From Vitreoscilla stercoraria DSM 513 (GTDB lineage: Bacteria > Pseudomonadota > Gammaproteobacteria > Burkholderiales > Neisseriaceae), in assembly GCF_000382305.1 (NCBI RefSeq), contig NZ_KB908031.1, positions 1-64,000 of the forward strand: DNA of 64,000 bases, given 5' to 3'. This document shows, piece after piece, positions 33,483 through 42,427 of the stretch (within the stretch, counting starts at the first letter, position 1; every line of letters begins with the position of its first letter). The position numbers and the translations under genes are program-made. The notes under the pieces were generated by a model, which saw nothing but the letters and a program-made list of their open reading frames with translations, made no database searches and had not been told where the DNA came from.

Positions 33483-34193
33483 ATGACAGACGTACGCATA
33501 CAGGCACAAAACCTGAGTAAACAATTTATTTTGCACCAACAAAACGGTGTGCAATTGGACGTATTGCAGCAATTGAATTTCACTGCCAAAAGTGGCGAAT
33601 GCTTGATTTTTTCAGGCCGCTCAGGCAGTGGCAAATCGACTTTATTGAAAATGATTTATGGCAATTATTTGGCAACGGGTGGCAGCTTACAAGTCAAACA
33701 AGGCGATACATGGGTAGAAATGGTCGGCGCTGACCCTCGCAGCGTGGTGCAATTGCGCCGCCATACCATCGGTTATGTGAGCCAATTTTTGAAAACCATT
33801 CCTCGAGTGTCGACTTTGAATGTGGTGATGGAACCTGCTTTAGAGCGTGGCTGGAGCGAAGACGCTGCACGAGAACGTGCAGAAGATTTGCTTGGTCGCT
33901 TGAACATTCCAAGTCGTTTGTGGGCTTTGGCACCGAGCACGTTTTCAGGTGGTGAGCAGCAGCGCGTGAACATTGCCCGTGGATTTATGGTGGATTGGGA
34001 TGTGTTGTTGTTGGACGAGCCAACGGCGTCGTTGGATGAAACCAATCGCCAAGTGGTGGTGGATTTGATGCAAGAAGCCAAAGCCAAAGGTGCGGCGATG
34101 GTCGGCATTTTTCATGACCAAACCGTACGCCAAGCCATCGGTGACAAACAATTTAACGTCTCTGCCAATGAGGTTTCTAGCCATGTCCAATGA
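33483..34193 (+). CDS. phnL: C-P lyase accessory ABC-type protein PhnL
   Basis: A 236-residue ABC-ATPase homologue associated with the core complex. Walker A is GRSGSGKSTLLKMIYGNYL near residue 42, where YGNY is typical of PhnL. The Q-loop reads IGYVSQFLKTIPRVSTLNVV, signature FSGGEQQRVNIARGF, Walker B LLLDEPTASLDE. It overlaps the phnM start by 11 nt. Confidence 0.94.
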   Translation: MTDVRIQAQNLSKQFILHQQNGVQLDVLQQLNFTAKSGECLIFSGRSGSGKSTLLKMIYGNYLATGGSLQVKQGDTWVEMVGADPRSVVQLRRHTIGYVSQFLKTIPRVSTLNVVMEPALERGWSEDAARERAEDLLGRLNIPSRLWALAPSTFSGGEQQRVNIARGFMVDWDVLLLDEPTASLDETNRQVVVDLMQEAKAKGAAMVGIFHDQTVRQAIGDKQFNVSANEVSSHVQ

Positions 34194-35325
34194 GCAAATT
34201 TTAAGCAATGTCAAGATGGTGTTGGCCGATGAAGTGGTTTGGGGTTCGATGTTTTTACAGGACGGTGTCATCAAAGCCATAGATACTTCATTGTCGACTT
34301 TGCCGCAAGCGCAAGATTTTGGCGGGGATTATGTGATTCCCGGTTTGGTAGAATTGCATACCGATAATTTGGAAAAATTCATGAATCCCCGCCCAAGTGT
34401 GAATTGGCCGTCTATGTCGGCGGTGATTGGACATGACAGCCAAATGATTGCGTCGGGCATTACAACGGTATTTGATGCTTTGGCTGTTGGTGACATCAGT
34501 CCTAAGGGCGACCGTTTGACCAACTTAAAACCCATGCTTGACGCAATTACTGCCAGTCAACAAGAGGGTTTAACGCGAGCGGAGCACAAAATCCATTTGC
34601 GTTGTGAGGTGGCACATCCAAGCACGTATGAGCGTTTCATGGCGCTCAAAGACAATCAGCATTTGGGTTTGGTTTCCATCATGGACCATTCACCAGGTCA
34701 GCGCCAATTTGCCAAAATTGAAAAATACCGCGAGTATTATCAAGGTAAATATGGTTTGACCGATGCACAAATGGACGATTTTTCAGAGTTACAGGTCGCT
34801 AATGCACAAAAATACAGTCAACCCAATCGTTTGTCGATTACCGAATTTTGCCGTGAATACGATTTGGCATTGGCAAGCCATGATGATGCCACGGCAGCAC
34901 ATGTGGACGAATCGGTGGGTTTGGGGATGGAAATTGCCGAATTCCCAACCACAGAGGAAGCTGCTCGTTTGTCGCATCAACAAGGCTTGAAAGTGTTGAT
35001 GGGTGCGCCTAATGTGGTGCGTGGAGGCTCACATTCAGGCAATATTTCGGCACATTATTTGGCGCAATTGGGCTTATTGGATATTTTATCGAGCGATTAT
35101 TATCCAAACAGTTTGTTACAGGCCGCTTTCATGTTAACGCAAGAGCATATTGGCTATACTTTGCCGCAAGCGATACGCACGGTCAGCAAAAACCCTGCTC
35201 AATCGGTGCATTTATATGATCGAGGCGAAATTGCGGTGGGTCAGATTGCCGATTTGGTGCATGTTAAACACCAAAATTTGCCGTTGGTACAGCAAGTTTG
35301 GAAGAGCGGAAAGCGGGTATTTTGA
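34183..35325 (+). CDS. phnM: Ribose-1-methylphosphonate 5-triphosphate diphosphatase PhnM
   Basis: A 380-residue amidohydrolase-fold enzyme that removes pyrophosphate from the ribose triphosphonate intermediate. The PhnM-specific metal motif is VELHTDNLEKFMNPRPSVNW near residue 55. Further conserved parts are MDHSPGQRQF near 170, LASHDDATAAHV near 228 and SSDYYPNSLLQAA near 305. An AGCGGCCTGTAA copy (minus strand, 35116-35127) encodes that last LQAA. The stop overlaps the phnN ATG. Confidence 0.95.
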   Translation: MSNEQILSNVKMVLADEVVWGSMFLQDGVIKAIDTSLSTLPQAQDFGGDYVIPGLVELHTDNLEKFMNPRPSVNWPSMSAVIGHDSQMIASGITTVFDALAVGDISPKGDRLTNLKPMLDAITASQQEGLTRAEHKIHLRCEVAHPSTYERFMALKDNQHLGLVSIMDHSPGQRQFAKIEKYREYYQGKYGLTDAQMDDFSELQVANAQKYSQPNRLSITEFCREYDLALASHDDATAAHVDESVGLGMEIAEFPTTEEAARLSHQQGLKVLMGAPNVVRGGSHSGNISAHYLAQLGLLDILSSDYYPNSLLQAAFMLTQEHIGYTLPQAIRTVSKNPAQSVHLYDRGEIAVGQIADLVHVKHQNLPLVQQVWKSGKRVF

Positions 35326-35897
35326 TGGGAAAAGGGCGTTTGATTTATTTGATGGGTGCTTCAGGTTCAGGCAAAGACACATTGATTGCTCAGTTAAAAA
35401 ATCATTTGTCTGAAGCGGTTTATGTTCCACGTCGTTATATCACGCGTCCTGTAAATGAAACGCAGCTAGAACAACATGTTTACATGCCGCTTGAGGCATT
35501 TACAGCGGCAAAACATGAGGGTTTGTTTGCGTTTCATTGGCAGGCAAATGGTTACCAATATGCCATTTGTCAAGAAATCCACACCGCTTTGGATGCTGGG
35601 AAAATGGTTTTAATCAATGGCTCGCGTGAACATTTTCAGGCTTTGGATGACGCTTGGAAAAATGTGTGTGTACCCGTTTATTTGGCAGTCAGCGCTGAGG
35701 TGCAAACGGCGCGTTTGCTCGGTCGAGGTCGAGAAAATTTGGCGCAAATTGAGGCCAGAGTAGCGCGCTCGGTGGCGATGTTGCAGCATTTGCCTGATGA
35801 ATGTGTGGTGTTGGATGCCAATCAATCGGTACCAGCGGTATACCAACAGTTTATGGAGCACATGCAGCAATTGGCATTGTTGGAGACGGCAGCATGA
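35325..35897 (+). CDS. phnN: Ribose 1,5-bisphosphate phosphokinase PhnN
   Basis: A 190-residue guanylate-kinase-like enzyme that converts ribose 1,5-bisphosphate to PRPP, the last step returning the ribose to central metabolism. The P-loop is MGASGSGKDTLI near residue 9. YITRPVNETQLEQHVYMP and FAFHWQANGYQYAI are typical. The RPV is encoded by a DUS copy (GCGTCCTGTAA, 35444-35454). It is coupled to phnM and phnP by ATGA overlaps. Confidence 0.94.
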   Translation: MGKGRLIYLMGASGSGKDTLIAQLKNHLSEAVYVPRRYITRPVNETQLEQHVYMPLEAFTAAKHEGLFAFHWQANGYQYAICQEIHTALDAGKMVLINGSREHFQALDDAWKNVCVPVYLAVSAEVQTARLLGRGRENLAQIEARVARSVAMLQHLPDECVVLDANQSVPAVYQQFMEHMQQLALLETAA

Positions 35898-36655
35898 TGT
35901 CTTTGACTTTGCTGGGAACGGGAGATGCTGCGCAAATTCCCGTTTATGGTTGTGAATGTTTCATATGCATGCGGGCACAAGCCATTAAAATTTATCGCCG
36001 TTTGCCATGTTCGGCTTTATTGGAAGTCAATGGGCACAAATTGCTCATTGACAGTGGCTTAACTGATTTGGCGGAGCGTTTCCCTAAGGGGACGTTGAAA
36101 CACATTTTGCAAACGCATTACCATGCCGATCATGTACAAGGCTTGTTGCATTTGCGTTGGGGCGTGGGCGAATCCATACAAGTATTGGGGCCGCATGATG
36201 ATGAGGGTTTTGCCGATTTATTGAAACATTCTGGTATTTTGGATTTTTCAAAGCGTTTGGCGCATGGTGATGCTTGGCAATGGCAGAATGTGATCGTTAC
36301 CGCTTTGGCAATGAACCATTCCAAACCTACTTTGGGTTATTTGTTTGACAATGGTAACAGCAAAGTGGCTTATTTGACCGATACGGTAGGATTGCCTGAT
36401 GAGACATTGGCTTATTTGAGTGGTGTGCATTTGGATGCTTTGGTGATTGATTGTGCATATCCACCACAAGCGAAAACGCCTCGCAATCACAATGATTTTA
36501 ATATGGTGCAATATTTGGCAACGGTATTAAGCTGTAAAGAAATGATTTTGACGCACATTGGTCATGCTATGGATGAATGGGTTGCCCATTTACAAGAACC
36601 ATTGCCACCTAAATTTGTCTTGGCACACGATGGCATGCAACGGCATTTTGCTTGA
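35894..36655 (+). CDS. phnP: Cyclic ribose phosphate phosphodiesterase PhnP
   Basis: A 253-residue metallo-beta-lactamase-fold phosphodiesterase that opens 5-phosphoribosyl 1,2-cyclic phosphate, the C-P lyase product. Metal ligands: THYHADHVQGL near residue 76, MNHSKPTLGYLF near 140, DTVGLP and the C-terminal LTHIGHAMDEW. The N-terminal CECFICMRA pattern fits the PhnP structural zinc site. It is the last gene of the operon; phnF and phnO are not present. A bidirectional terminator follows. Confidence 0.94.
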   Translation: MMSLTLLGTGDAAQIPVYGCECFICMRAQAIKIYRRLPCSALLEVNGHKLLIDSGLTDLAERFPKGTLKHILQTHYHADHVQGLLHLRWGVGESIQVLGPHDDEGFADLLKHSGILDFSKRLAHGDAWQWQNVIVTALAMNHSKPTLGYLFDNGNSKVAYLTDTVGLPDETLAYLSGVHLDALVIDCAYPPQAKTPRNHNDFNMVQYLATVLSCKEMILTHIGHAMDEWVAHLQEPLPPKFVLAHDGMQRHFA

Positions 36656-36668
36656 AGCATGAATGATA

Positions 36669-36700
36669 AAAAATGCTGCTTTCAAGGCAGCATTTTTATT
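36669..36700. terminator. Bidirectional terminator between phnP and the TetR gene
   Basis: AAATGCTGC (36671-36679) / GCAGCATTT (36687-36695), flanked by an A-run and T-run, 15 nt after the phnP stop and immediately beyond the convergent TetR stop. Confidence 0.88.
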
Positions 36701-37327
36701 TTATGGCTGTGGCTGTTTACACACGGCATTGACACAAAAATCGGCAATCCACGATGCCAAACGCACTTTGTCATGTATGGTTTCGGTGCTGGGTGTGACA
36801 GGGCTGATAACGCCTTCGAGCATGGAACCGACAATGCATGCACAAGTGGTGTCGACATCGTCAATGGCAAAGGTTTTTTCAGCCATTCCTAGCAATAATA
36901 AAGTTTTAAAAGTATTGGACAATAAGCGGCGACAGCGCAAACGTTCAGCTTCAATATAAGTGTCTACGGGTTCGGCAATGAAGGCATACGCCAAATGGGG
37001 ACCACTCAAAGCCCGACAAACAAATGTCATGACGGCACTGCGCAATTTGTGCACCACATCTTCGTCTTGACGCGCGATGATGGCATTTAAAATGTCGACT
37101 TCTTGTTGATTTGCTTGCGCCAAAATTTCCACCAGCAATTCGTGTTTGTTAGGATAATAACGGTAAATTAAACCTGTTGAAACACCCGCTTCCTCTGCAA
37201 TGGCCACCATTTGAGCTTCTTTAAAACCGCCTTTGGCTACCAAAGTCCGAGCGGCCTGAAAAATGGCTTTTTTATTTTGTTCCAAGCGCGCTTGCATGGT
37301 CGAAGAGCGTTTGTAAGTGGTCGTCAT
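36701..37327 (-). CDS. TetR-family transcriptional regulator
   Basis: A 208-residue regulator. The HTH lies at about residues 14-60 (IFQAARTLVAKGGFKEAQMV, AGVSTGLIYRYYPNKHELL), typical of TetR. The C-terminal ligand domain is variable. No partner gene is obvious: the neighbours are convergent phnP and a small lipoprotein on the same strand separated by a DUS terminator. ATG 37327 was chosen with AGAAAG upstream; ATG 37297 is possible. Confidence 0.88.
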   Translation of the reverse strand: MTTTYKRSSTMQARLEQNKKAIFQAARTLVAKGGFKEAQMVAIAEEAGVSTGLIYRYYPNKHELLVEILAQANQQEVDILNAIIARQDEDVVHKLRSAVMTFVCRALSGPHLAYAFIAEPVDTYIEAERLRCRRLLSNTFKTLLLLGMAEKTFAIDDVDTTCACIVGSMLEGVISPVTPSTETIHDKVRLASWIADFCVNAVCKQPQP

Positions 37328-37444
37328 GGATACGGCTTTCTGTAAAACGAAATGAAGTAAAGTGCTCATTGTAATATGGTTGATTTAAGATGCTCAATGC
37401 CAAATGCACGTTTCAAATATCATTTCAGGCGGACATAAGGATAA

Positions 37445-37474
37445 AGCGTCCTGTAAAGCTTACAGGACGCTTTA
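37445..37474. repeat. Convergent DUS-like pair
   Basis: AGCGTCCTGTAA (37445-37456) and TTACAGGACGCT (37460-37471), extended to AAAGCG.../...CGCTTT. It lies 33 nt past the lipoprotein stop on the minus strand, as its probable terminator. Confidence 0.92.
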
Positions 37475-37503
37475 ATAGCATGAAAATAGTATATGCAAAT
37501 CAA

Positions 37504-37953
37504 TTATAAATAAATGCGTTGCCAGACAGCCAACACTTGCTTGTGTTGGTCTAACCATTGCATGCTGTCTTCGGAAGACATGCGATAATATTGGGTTTGT
37601 TGCAGCAAATGGTGCAGCGATGAAGCTTCATCAACATTGGCGCAGACGATATCGCGTTGCTCAATGTTTTGAAAGTGCAAGACAGTTGCGCTACTGCGAT
37701 AATGTCCTAATAAGCGTGAGCAAGGCGCGGCCAAGCTGAATTCTTGGCGCGTGATGCGCAAACTGATGCGATAGCGCAATTGGCTCATATCAAACTCATT
37801 GGGCGCGGTCATGTCTACCAAAGACCATTCGCCTTTGGCTTGGGTCATGGGTATGGCAGGTGGCGTTGAAGTTTCAAGTGGAACGCTTTGGCAAGCGCTC
37901 AAACCCAATATCAATATCATGCTCAAACATAAATATTTCAAACCATTTAACAT
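37504..37953 (-). CDS. Small META/HslJ-like lipoprotein
   Basis: A 149-residue lipoprotein with lipobox LGLSACQS. The mature part resembles a META domain: GEWSLVDMTAPNEF, then APCSRLLGHYRSSATVLHF with the conserved Cys, then RDIVCANVDEASSLHHLLQQ and a final LAVWQRI. The similarity is at pattern level only. ATG 37953 was chosen because it starts the signal peptide. The longer in-frame reading runs through an exact DUS 12-mer. It may be functionally related to the META lipoprotein at 11550-12338. Confidence 0.65.
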   Translation of the reverse strand: MLNGLKYLCLSMILILGLSACQSVPLETSTPPAIPMTQAKGEWSLVDMTAPNEFDMSQLRYRISLRITRQEFSLAAPCSRLLGHYRSSATVLHFQNIEQRDIVCANVDEASSLHHLLQQTQYYRMSSEDSMQWLDQHKQVLAVWQRIYL

Positions 37954-37957
37954 TACA

Positions 37958-37969
37958 AGCGTCCTGTAA
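37958..37969 (+). repeat. Single DUS-like 12-mer before a lipoprotein gene
   Basis: Exact AGCGTCCTGTAA ending just upstream of the start codon at 37953 (minus-strand gene). On the coding strand it reads TTACAGGACGCT and supplies an AGGA at SD position. Confidence 0.88.
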
Positions 37970-38008
37970 ACCAATAGATATCGACACACTGCATCGCTTT
38001 AGGATGCT

Positions 38009-39232
38009 TTATGCTTCTGGCAAACCAAATACTTGACGCAAATAAGCCAAGAAAGTGTCGTTGTCGGTCATGGTTTTGCCGGGGGTGTCGGAAATTTTGG
38101 CAACCGATTGACCGTTGCACAAGACCAATTTCAACACAATATTCAAAGTCACATGCCCCAAATCATTGGTTAAATTGGTGCCAATGCCAAAGCTGGTTTT
38201 GAAGCGGTCTTTGAAATATTGATGCAAAGCCCAAGATTTTTCCAAATCCAAACCATCGCTGAACGTCAGCATTTTGGTGCGTGAATCGATACGCAATTTT
38301 TGGTAATGGGCATACGCTTTGTCGCCCCATTCGTATGGGTCGCCTGAATCATGGCGCAAACCGTCAAACAACTTGGCAAAATACAAGTCAAAATCGTTTA
38401 AAAACGCATCCATGCCGACTACATCGGTCAACGCGATACCCAAGTCACCGCGGTATTCGTGCACCCAACTTTCCAAAGCCGCTTTTTGAAAATCACGCAA
38501 ACGCACATTGTTCAAAGCTTGAAATGCTTGCATGAATTCGTGTGCCATGGTGCCAATCGGTGTGATGCCCAATTCTTTGGCGATATGCACATTGGAAGTA
38601 CCACGTAAAATGCGCGGAGCAGCGGCATGTAAGGTTTGAATCACATGTTTTTGCCACGCATAGCTGTAACGGCGGCGGGTACCAAAATCGGAAATTAAAA
38701 ATGGCGGCTCACCATCGCCTTGTATCTGGTCGTATTGGCGCAATAATTCGGCTTTGGCTTGCAGGCGACGTTCACCTTCTGCCAACACTTCAGGCGTTTC
38801 CAAACGGCGGAAATACAATTCGTTGACAATGGCCAACACGAAAATTTCAAAAAACATCGCTTGTATCATCGGACCTTCTACAATGATGTCTAAGCGGTTT
38901 TCAGCGTCAACACAAGTTTTGATAAAGCGCCGTTTTAGACGAAACAACTCTAAATAATCGACAAAATCGCTTTTGATAAAACGCATCGAGCGCAAATAAT
39001 CCAATTGGTCTTGGGTGAAACTCAACTCACACAATATGTCCAATTCTTGGTCTAACTCGGCTTTGATTTCATGCAAAGGGTAGGCAATGTTGTCATAATT
39101 GCGGCAACGAAAATGATAGACGCTGTGGGTTTGTGGAAATTGATGTAACACCGTTTGTAACATGGTGAATTTGTACAAATCGGTATCCAATAAAGATTGG
39201 ATGATGACAGGACGCGTATTCATATTGCTCAT
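38009..39232 (-). CDS. pncB: Nicotinate phosphoribosyltransferase
   Basis: A 407-residue NAD-salvage enzyme that couples nicotinate to PRPP. SLLDTDLYKFTMLQTVLHQFP at the N-terminus is the family signature. ISDFGTRRRYSY near residue 175, GTSNVHIAKELGITPIGTMAHEFMQA near 215 (phosphorylated His region), DGLRHDSGDPYEWG near 290 and FGIGTNLTND near 350 complete the active site. ATG 39232 or 39223 are both possible starts. Confidence 0.96.
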   Translation of the reverse strand: MSNMNTRPVIIQSLLDTDLYKFTMLQTVLHQFPQTHSVYHFRCRNYDNIAYPLHEIKAELDQELDILCELSFTQDQLDYLRSMRFIKSDFVDYLELFRLKRRFIKTCVDAENRLDIIVEGPMIQAMFFEIFVLAIVNELYFRRLETPEVLAEGERRLQAKAELLRQYDQIQGDGEPPFLISDFGTRRRYSYAWQKHVIQTLHAAAPRILRGTSNVHIAKELGITPIGTMAHEFMQAFQALNNVRLRDFQKAALESWVHEYRGDLGIALTDVVGMDAFLNDFDLYFAKLFDGLRHDSGDPYEWGDKAYAHYQKLRIDSRTKMLTFSDGLDLEKSWALHQYFKDRFKTSFGIGTNLTNDLGHVTLNIVLKLVLCNGQSVAKISDTPGKTMTDNDTFLAYLRQVFGLPEA

Positions 39233-39528
39233 GCAGTCGTGGGTTTTGATAAACAAGGACATTAAAGCATGCTTTGTCTGGCTTGTGTGTGTTTTGGGCG
39301 GTATTTGTACTCAAATACCGTATTTGTGTGAACTTTGTTTTGAAATTTAAATAACATAAGTGGTTGATATTTTTTGTAAATTGATTTTTTAAACTAGGGT
39401 GTAAATTGACCTAAAAGTCAAAAAAGCGCATAATTTATTATTAAGCCGTGCCCTTAGGGGCTTTATTTATTTGTGCGCTGAGCGGCTGTTTGCTTTGGCG
39501 CTGAACACACATCACAAGACCCACAAAC

Positions 39529-40884
39529 ATGAAATCACCTGAATTACTGTTGCCTGCTGGCGGTTTAGAGCGCATGCGTACCGCTTTTGATTACGGTGCC
39601 GATGCGGTGTATGCCGGTCAACCGCGTTACAGCTTGCGTGCGCGCAATAATGAGTTTTCAAAATTATCAGAATTGCAACAAGGTATCGAAGAAGCTCACG
39701 CTCGTGGCAAAAAATTCTTCTTGGCCAGCAATATTTTGCCGCACAATTCTAAGTTGAAAACTTACTTAGATGATATGGCACCCATCATGGAAATGAATCC
39801 TGATGCGTTGATTATGGCCGATCCTGGTTTGATTATGAAAGTCAAAGACCGTTGGCCTGATGCGGTGATTCACTTGTCAGTACAAGCGAATACTACCAAC
39901 TATTGGGGCGTGCAGTTCTGGGAAAAAATCGGCGTAGAGCGCATTATTTTGTCGCGCGAATTGTCTATGGACGAAATCGCTGAAATTCGCCAAGAATGTC
40001 CAGACATGGAACTGGAAGTATTTGTACACGGTGCTTTGTGTATTGCTTATTCAGGCCGCTGCTTATTGTCAGGTTATTTTAACCGTCGTGATCCGAACCA
40101 AGGCACGTGCACCAATGCTTGCCGTTGGGATTACAAAGTACACGATACTGAAAACGATGCCGCAGGCGATGTACAACGCTTGGATGGTTTCAATTTCCAT
40201 GGTGACAAAGAAGAAGCCGACAGCATGTTCCAAGGCATCAATGGCCAAGTGCGCCATCCTGCTGCGGACAAAGTATTCTTGATTGAAGAGTCTAATCGTC
40301 CTGGTGAATTGATGCCGATTATGGAAGACGAACACGGCACTTACATCATGAACTCCAAAGATTTGCGTGCGATTGAACAAGTGCGCAAATTGGCTGAAAT
40401 TGGTGTGGATTCGTTGAAGGTAGAAGGCCGTACCAAGTCTATGTATTACGTGGCTCGTGTGGCGCAGTCTTACCGCAAAGCGATTGACGATGCGGTTGCA
40501 GGTCGCCCATTTGATTTGGGCTTGCTCGCTGAGCTTGATGGTTTGGCCAACCGTGGTTATACGCCAGGCTTTTTGGAACGCCACCAAACCCAAGAATACC
40601 AAAACTATTTGAATGGTCATTCTTTGGCAAAACAAAGTCAATATGTTGGCAATGTGATTGATGTGGATGCTGAAGGTTGGGCAACGGTTGAGGTGAAAAA
40701 CAAGTTCTCTGTGGGGGATAAAATCGAAGTCATTCACCCGCAAGGCAACCAAACAGTGGTGTTAGAAACCATCGAACGCAAAGGTGAACGTGTCGATGTG
40801 GCGCCAGGCAATGGCATTCAAGTGCGCATTCCAAATATGCAAGGCAAAGACAAAGCTTTGCTTGCTCGCATCATTTCTTCTTAA
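39529..40884 (+). CDS. trhP: tRNA uridine-34 hydroxylation protein TrhP (U32 family, YegQ)
   Basis: A 451-residue U32-family protein, formerly annotated as a peptidase. YegQ/TrhP uses prephenate-dependent chemistry to form 5-hydroxyuridine at tRNA position 34. MKSPELLLPAGGLERMRTAF is the start. The U32 signature is ELEVFVHGALCIAYSGRCLLS near residue 165, with Cys residues in GTCTNACRW that are expected to bind the iron-sulphur cluster. The C-terminal beta domain (VGNVIDVDAEGWATVEVKN) is present. The 266-bp upstream gap is AT-rich and likely holds its promoter. Confidence 0.93.
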   Translation: MKSPELLLPAGGLERMRTAFDYGADAVYAGQPRYSLRARNNEFSKLSELQQGIEEAHARGKKFFLASNILPHNSKLKTYLDDMAPIMEMNPDALIMADPGLIMKVKDRWPDAVIHLSVQANTTNYWGVQFWEKIGVERIILSRELSMDEIAEIRQECPDMELEVFVHGALCIAYSGRCLLSGYFNRRDPNQGTCTNACRWDYKVHDTENDAAGDVQRLDGFNFHGDKEEADSMFQGINGQVRHPAADKVFLIEESNRPGELMPIMEDEHGTYIMNSKDLRAIEQVRKLAEIGVDSLKVEGRTKSMYYVARVAQSYRKAIDDAVAGRPFDLGLLAELDGLANRGYTPGFLERHQTQEYQNYLNGHSLAKQSQYVGNVIDVDAEGWATVEVKNKFSVGDKIEVIHPQGNQTVVLETIERKGERVDVAPGNGIQVRIPNMQGKDKALLARIISS

Positions 40885-40898
40885 ATTAGGAAAAATAA

Positions 40899-40929
40899 TC
40901 AGGCTGCCGAGTTTCGGCAGCCTGATTTT
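40899..40929 (+). terminator. Terminator of trhP with a Kingella-type uptake-like motif
   Basis: CAGGCTGCCGA (40900-40910) / TCGGCAGCCTG (40914-40924), perfect 11-bp stem with a 3-nt loop, followed by ATTTTG. The right arm GGCAGCCTGA equals most of the Kingella DUS AGGCAGCCTGAA and not the local 12-mer. Confidence 0.85.
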
Positions 40930-40938
40930 GCTTTAAAT

Positions 40939-42405
40939 ATGCAGAATAATCAAAATAATACAGAATTAAAAAGGCATCTCCAAGCGCGACATTTGTCGAT
41001 GATTGCCATTGGGGGTTGTATTGGTACGGGTTTGTTTATGGCCAGTGGTGAAGCCATTCACAGTGCAGGTCCGGGTGGGGCATTGTTTGCTTATGCTGCC
41101 ATTGGTTTGATGGTGTATTTTTTAATGACTTCTTTGGGTGAAATGGCGACATATTTGCCTGTCGCAGGGTCATTTAGCACGTATGCCAGCCGTTTTGTCG
41201 ATCCTTCTTTGGGCTTTGCATTGGGTTGGAATTATTGGTTTAACTGGGTGATTACGATTGCCGTTGATATTTCGATTGCCGCTTTGGTGATTTCTTATTG
41301 GGAACCGATGCAATTCATGCCTTCTTGGGCTTGGAGCTTATTGTTTTTGGCGGTCATCATAGGGTTGAATACGTTGTCGGTGCGGGTGTATGGTGAATCA
41401 GAATTTTGGTTTGCTTTGATCAAAGTGGTGACGGTGGTCGTATTTTTAGCTGTGGGTTTGTTGACTATTTTTGGCATTTTGGGTGGCGAATATGTCGGCT
41501 TTCAAAACTTCACCATAGGTGATGCACCTTTCTTGGGCGATGGCTTCAGTGGCCAATTTTTAACGGCTTTGGGTGTGTTTTTGATTGCAGGTTTTTCATT
41601 CCAAGGCACCGAGTTGATTGGCGTGGCAGCAGGCGAATCAGAAGACCCACAAACCAATATCCCTAAAGCCATCAAACAAGTGTTTTGGCGTATTTTGATT
41701 TTTTACATTTTAGCGATTTTGGTGATTGGTTTGCTGATTCCTTATACCAGTCCGCAATTGTTAGGCGCGAATTTGGATGAAATTGCCAAATCGCCATTCA
41801 CGTTGGTATTTGAAAAAGCGGGTTGGGCGTTTGCTGCGGCATTGATGAATGCGGTGATTTTGACTTCGATTTTATCGGCAGGCAATTCGGGTATGTATGC
41901 TTCTACTCGCATGTTATATGCCATGGGTAAAGATGGCATGGCTTACAAAACGTTTGCCAAAACCAACCAAGACGGCAACCCTTTGTGGGCATTGGCTTTG
42001 ACCAGTGTGGTGGTGATGGTGATTTTTGGCATTGAATTGAGCAATGACCAAGCATACCAATACATTTTGGCCGCTTCTGGTTTGACTGGCTTTATCGCGT
42101 GGTTAGGTATTGCCATCAGCCATTACCGTTTCCGTCGTGCTTATGTCTTGCAAGGCAAAGATGTGAACGAATTGGTGTACAAAGCCAAATGGTTTCCGAT
42201 GGGTCCTTTGCTTGCTTTGGTGTTGTGTGTGTTGGTGATTGCAGGACAAGACACCGATTTGCTGTTACATGGCAAAGTCGATTGGAGCGCGATGCTGATT
42301 ACCTATATGGGCGTGCCGATTTTCTTAGCATTTTTCCTTTATCACAAATTCCGTTACAAAACCCGTCTGATTGCATTAAAAGACGTGGATTTGAAACAAG
42401 ATTGA
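40939..42405 (+). CDS. Amino acid permease (APC superfamily, LysP-like)
   Basis: A 488-residue inner-membrane transporter with 12 predicted membrane helices. It belongs to the amino acid transporter family: LQARHLSMIAIGGCIGTGLFMASG at residues about 14-37 is the TM1 signature, followed by SLGEMATYLPVAGSFSTYASRF and FSFQGTELIGVAAGESEDP near 225. Similarity is greatest to the lysine-type (LysP) branch, but substrate specificity is inferred only. It starts 10 nt after the trhP terminator T-run, and the MFS gene follows closely. Confidence 0.85.
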   Translation: MQNNQNNTELKRHLQARHLSMIAIGGCIGTGLFMASGEAIHSAGPGGALFAYAAIGLMVYFLMTSLGEMATYLPVAGSFSTYASRFVDPSLGFALGWNYWFNWVITIAVDISIAALVISYWEPMQFMPSWAWSLLFLAVIIGLNTLSVRVYGESEFWFALIKVVTVVVFLAVGLLTIFGILGGEYVGFQNFTIGDAPFLGDGFSGQFLTALGVFLIAGFSFQGTELIGVAAGESEDPQTNIPKAIKQVFWRILIFYILAILVIGLLIPYTSPQLLGANLDEIAKSPFTLVFEKAGWAFAAALMNAVILTSILSAGNSGMYASTRMLYAMGKDGMAYKTFAKTNQDGNPLWALALTSVVVMVIFGIELSNDQAYQYILAASGLTGFIAWLGIAISHYRFRRAYVLQGKDVNELVYKAKWFPMGPLLALVLCVLVIAGQDTDLLLHGKVDWSAMLITYMGVPIFLAFFLYHKFRYKTRLIALKDVDLKQD

Positions 42406-42427
42406 TGGGATGAAAAGGTCAGAATAT

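Noticed and set aside
34090..34182. Longer PhnM start at 34090
   Set aside because: It would overlap phnL by over 100 nt. The family-like start is at 34183 with an 11-nt overlap.
37250..37260. GCGGCCTGAAAA-like and similar partial matches as further uptake motifs
   Set aside because: They lack the TAA end, and such 8-9 base partial matches are expected in Ala/Gly/Gln-rich coding sequence. They were not counted.
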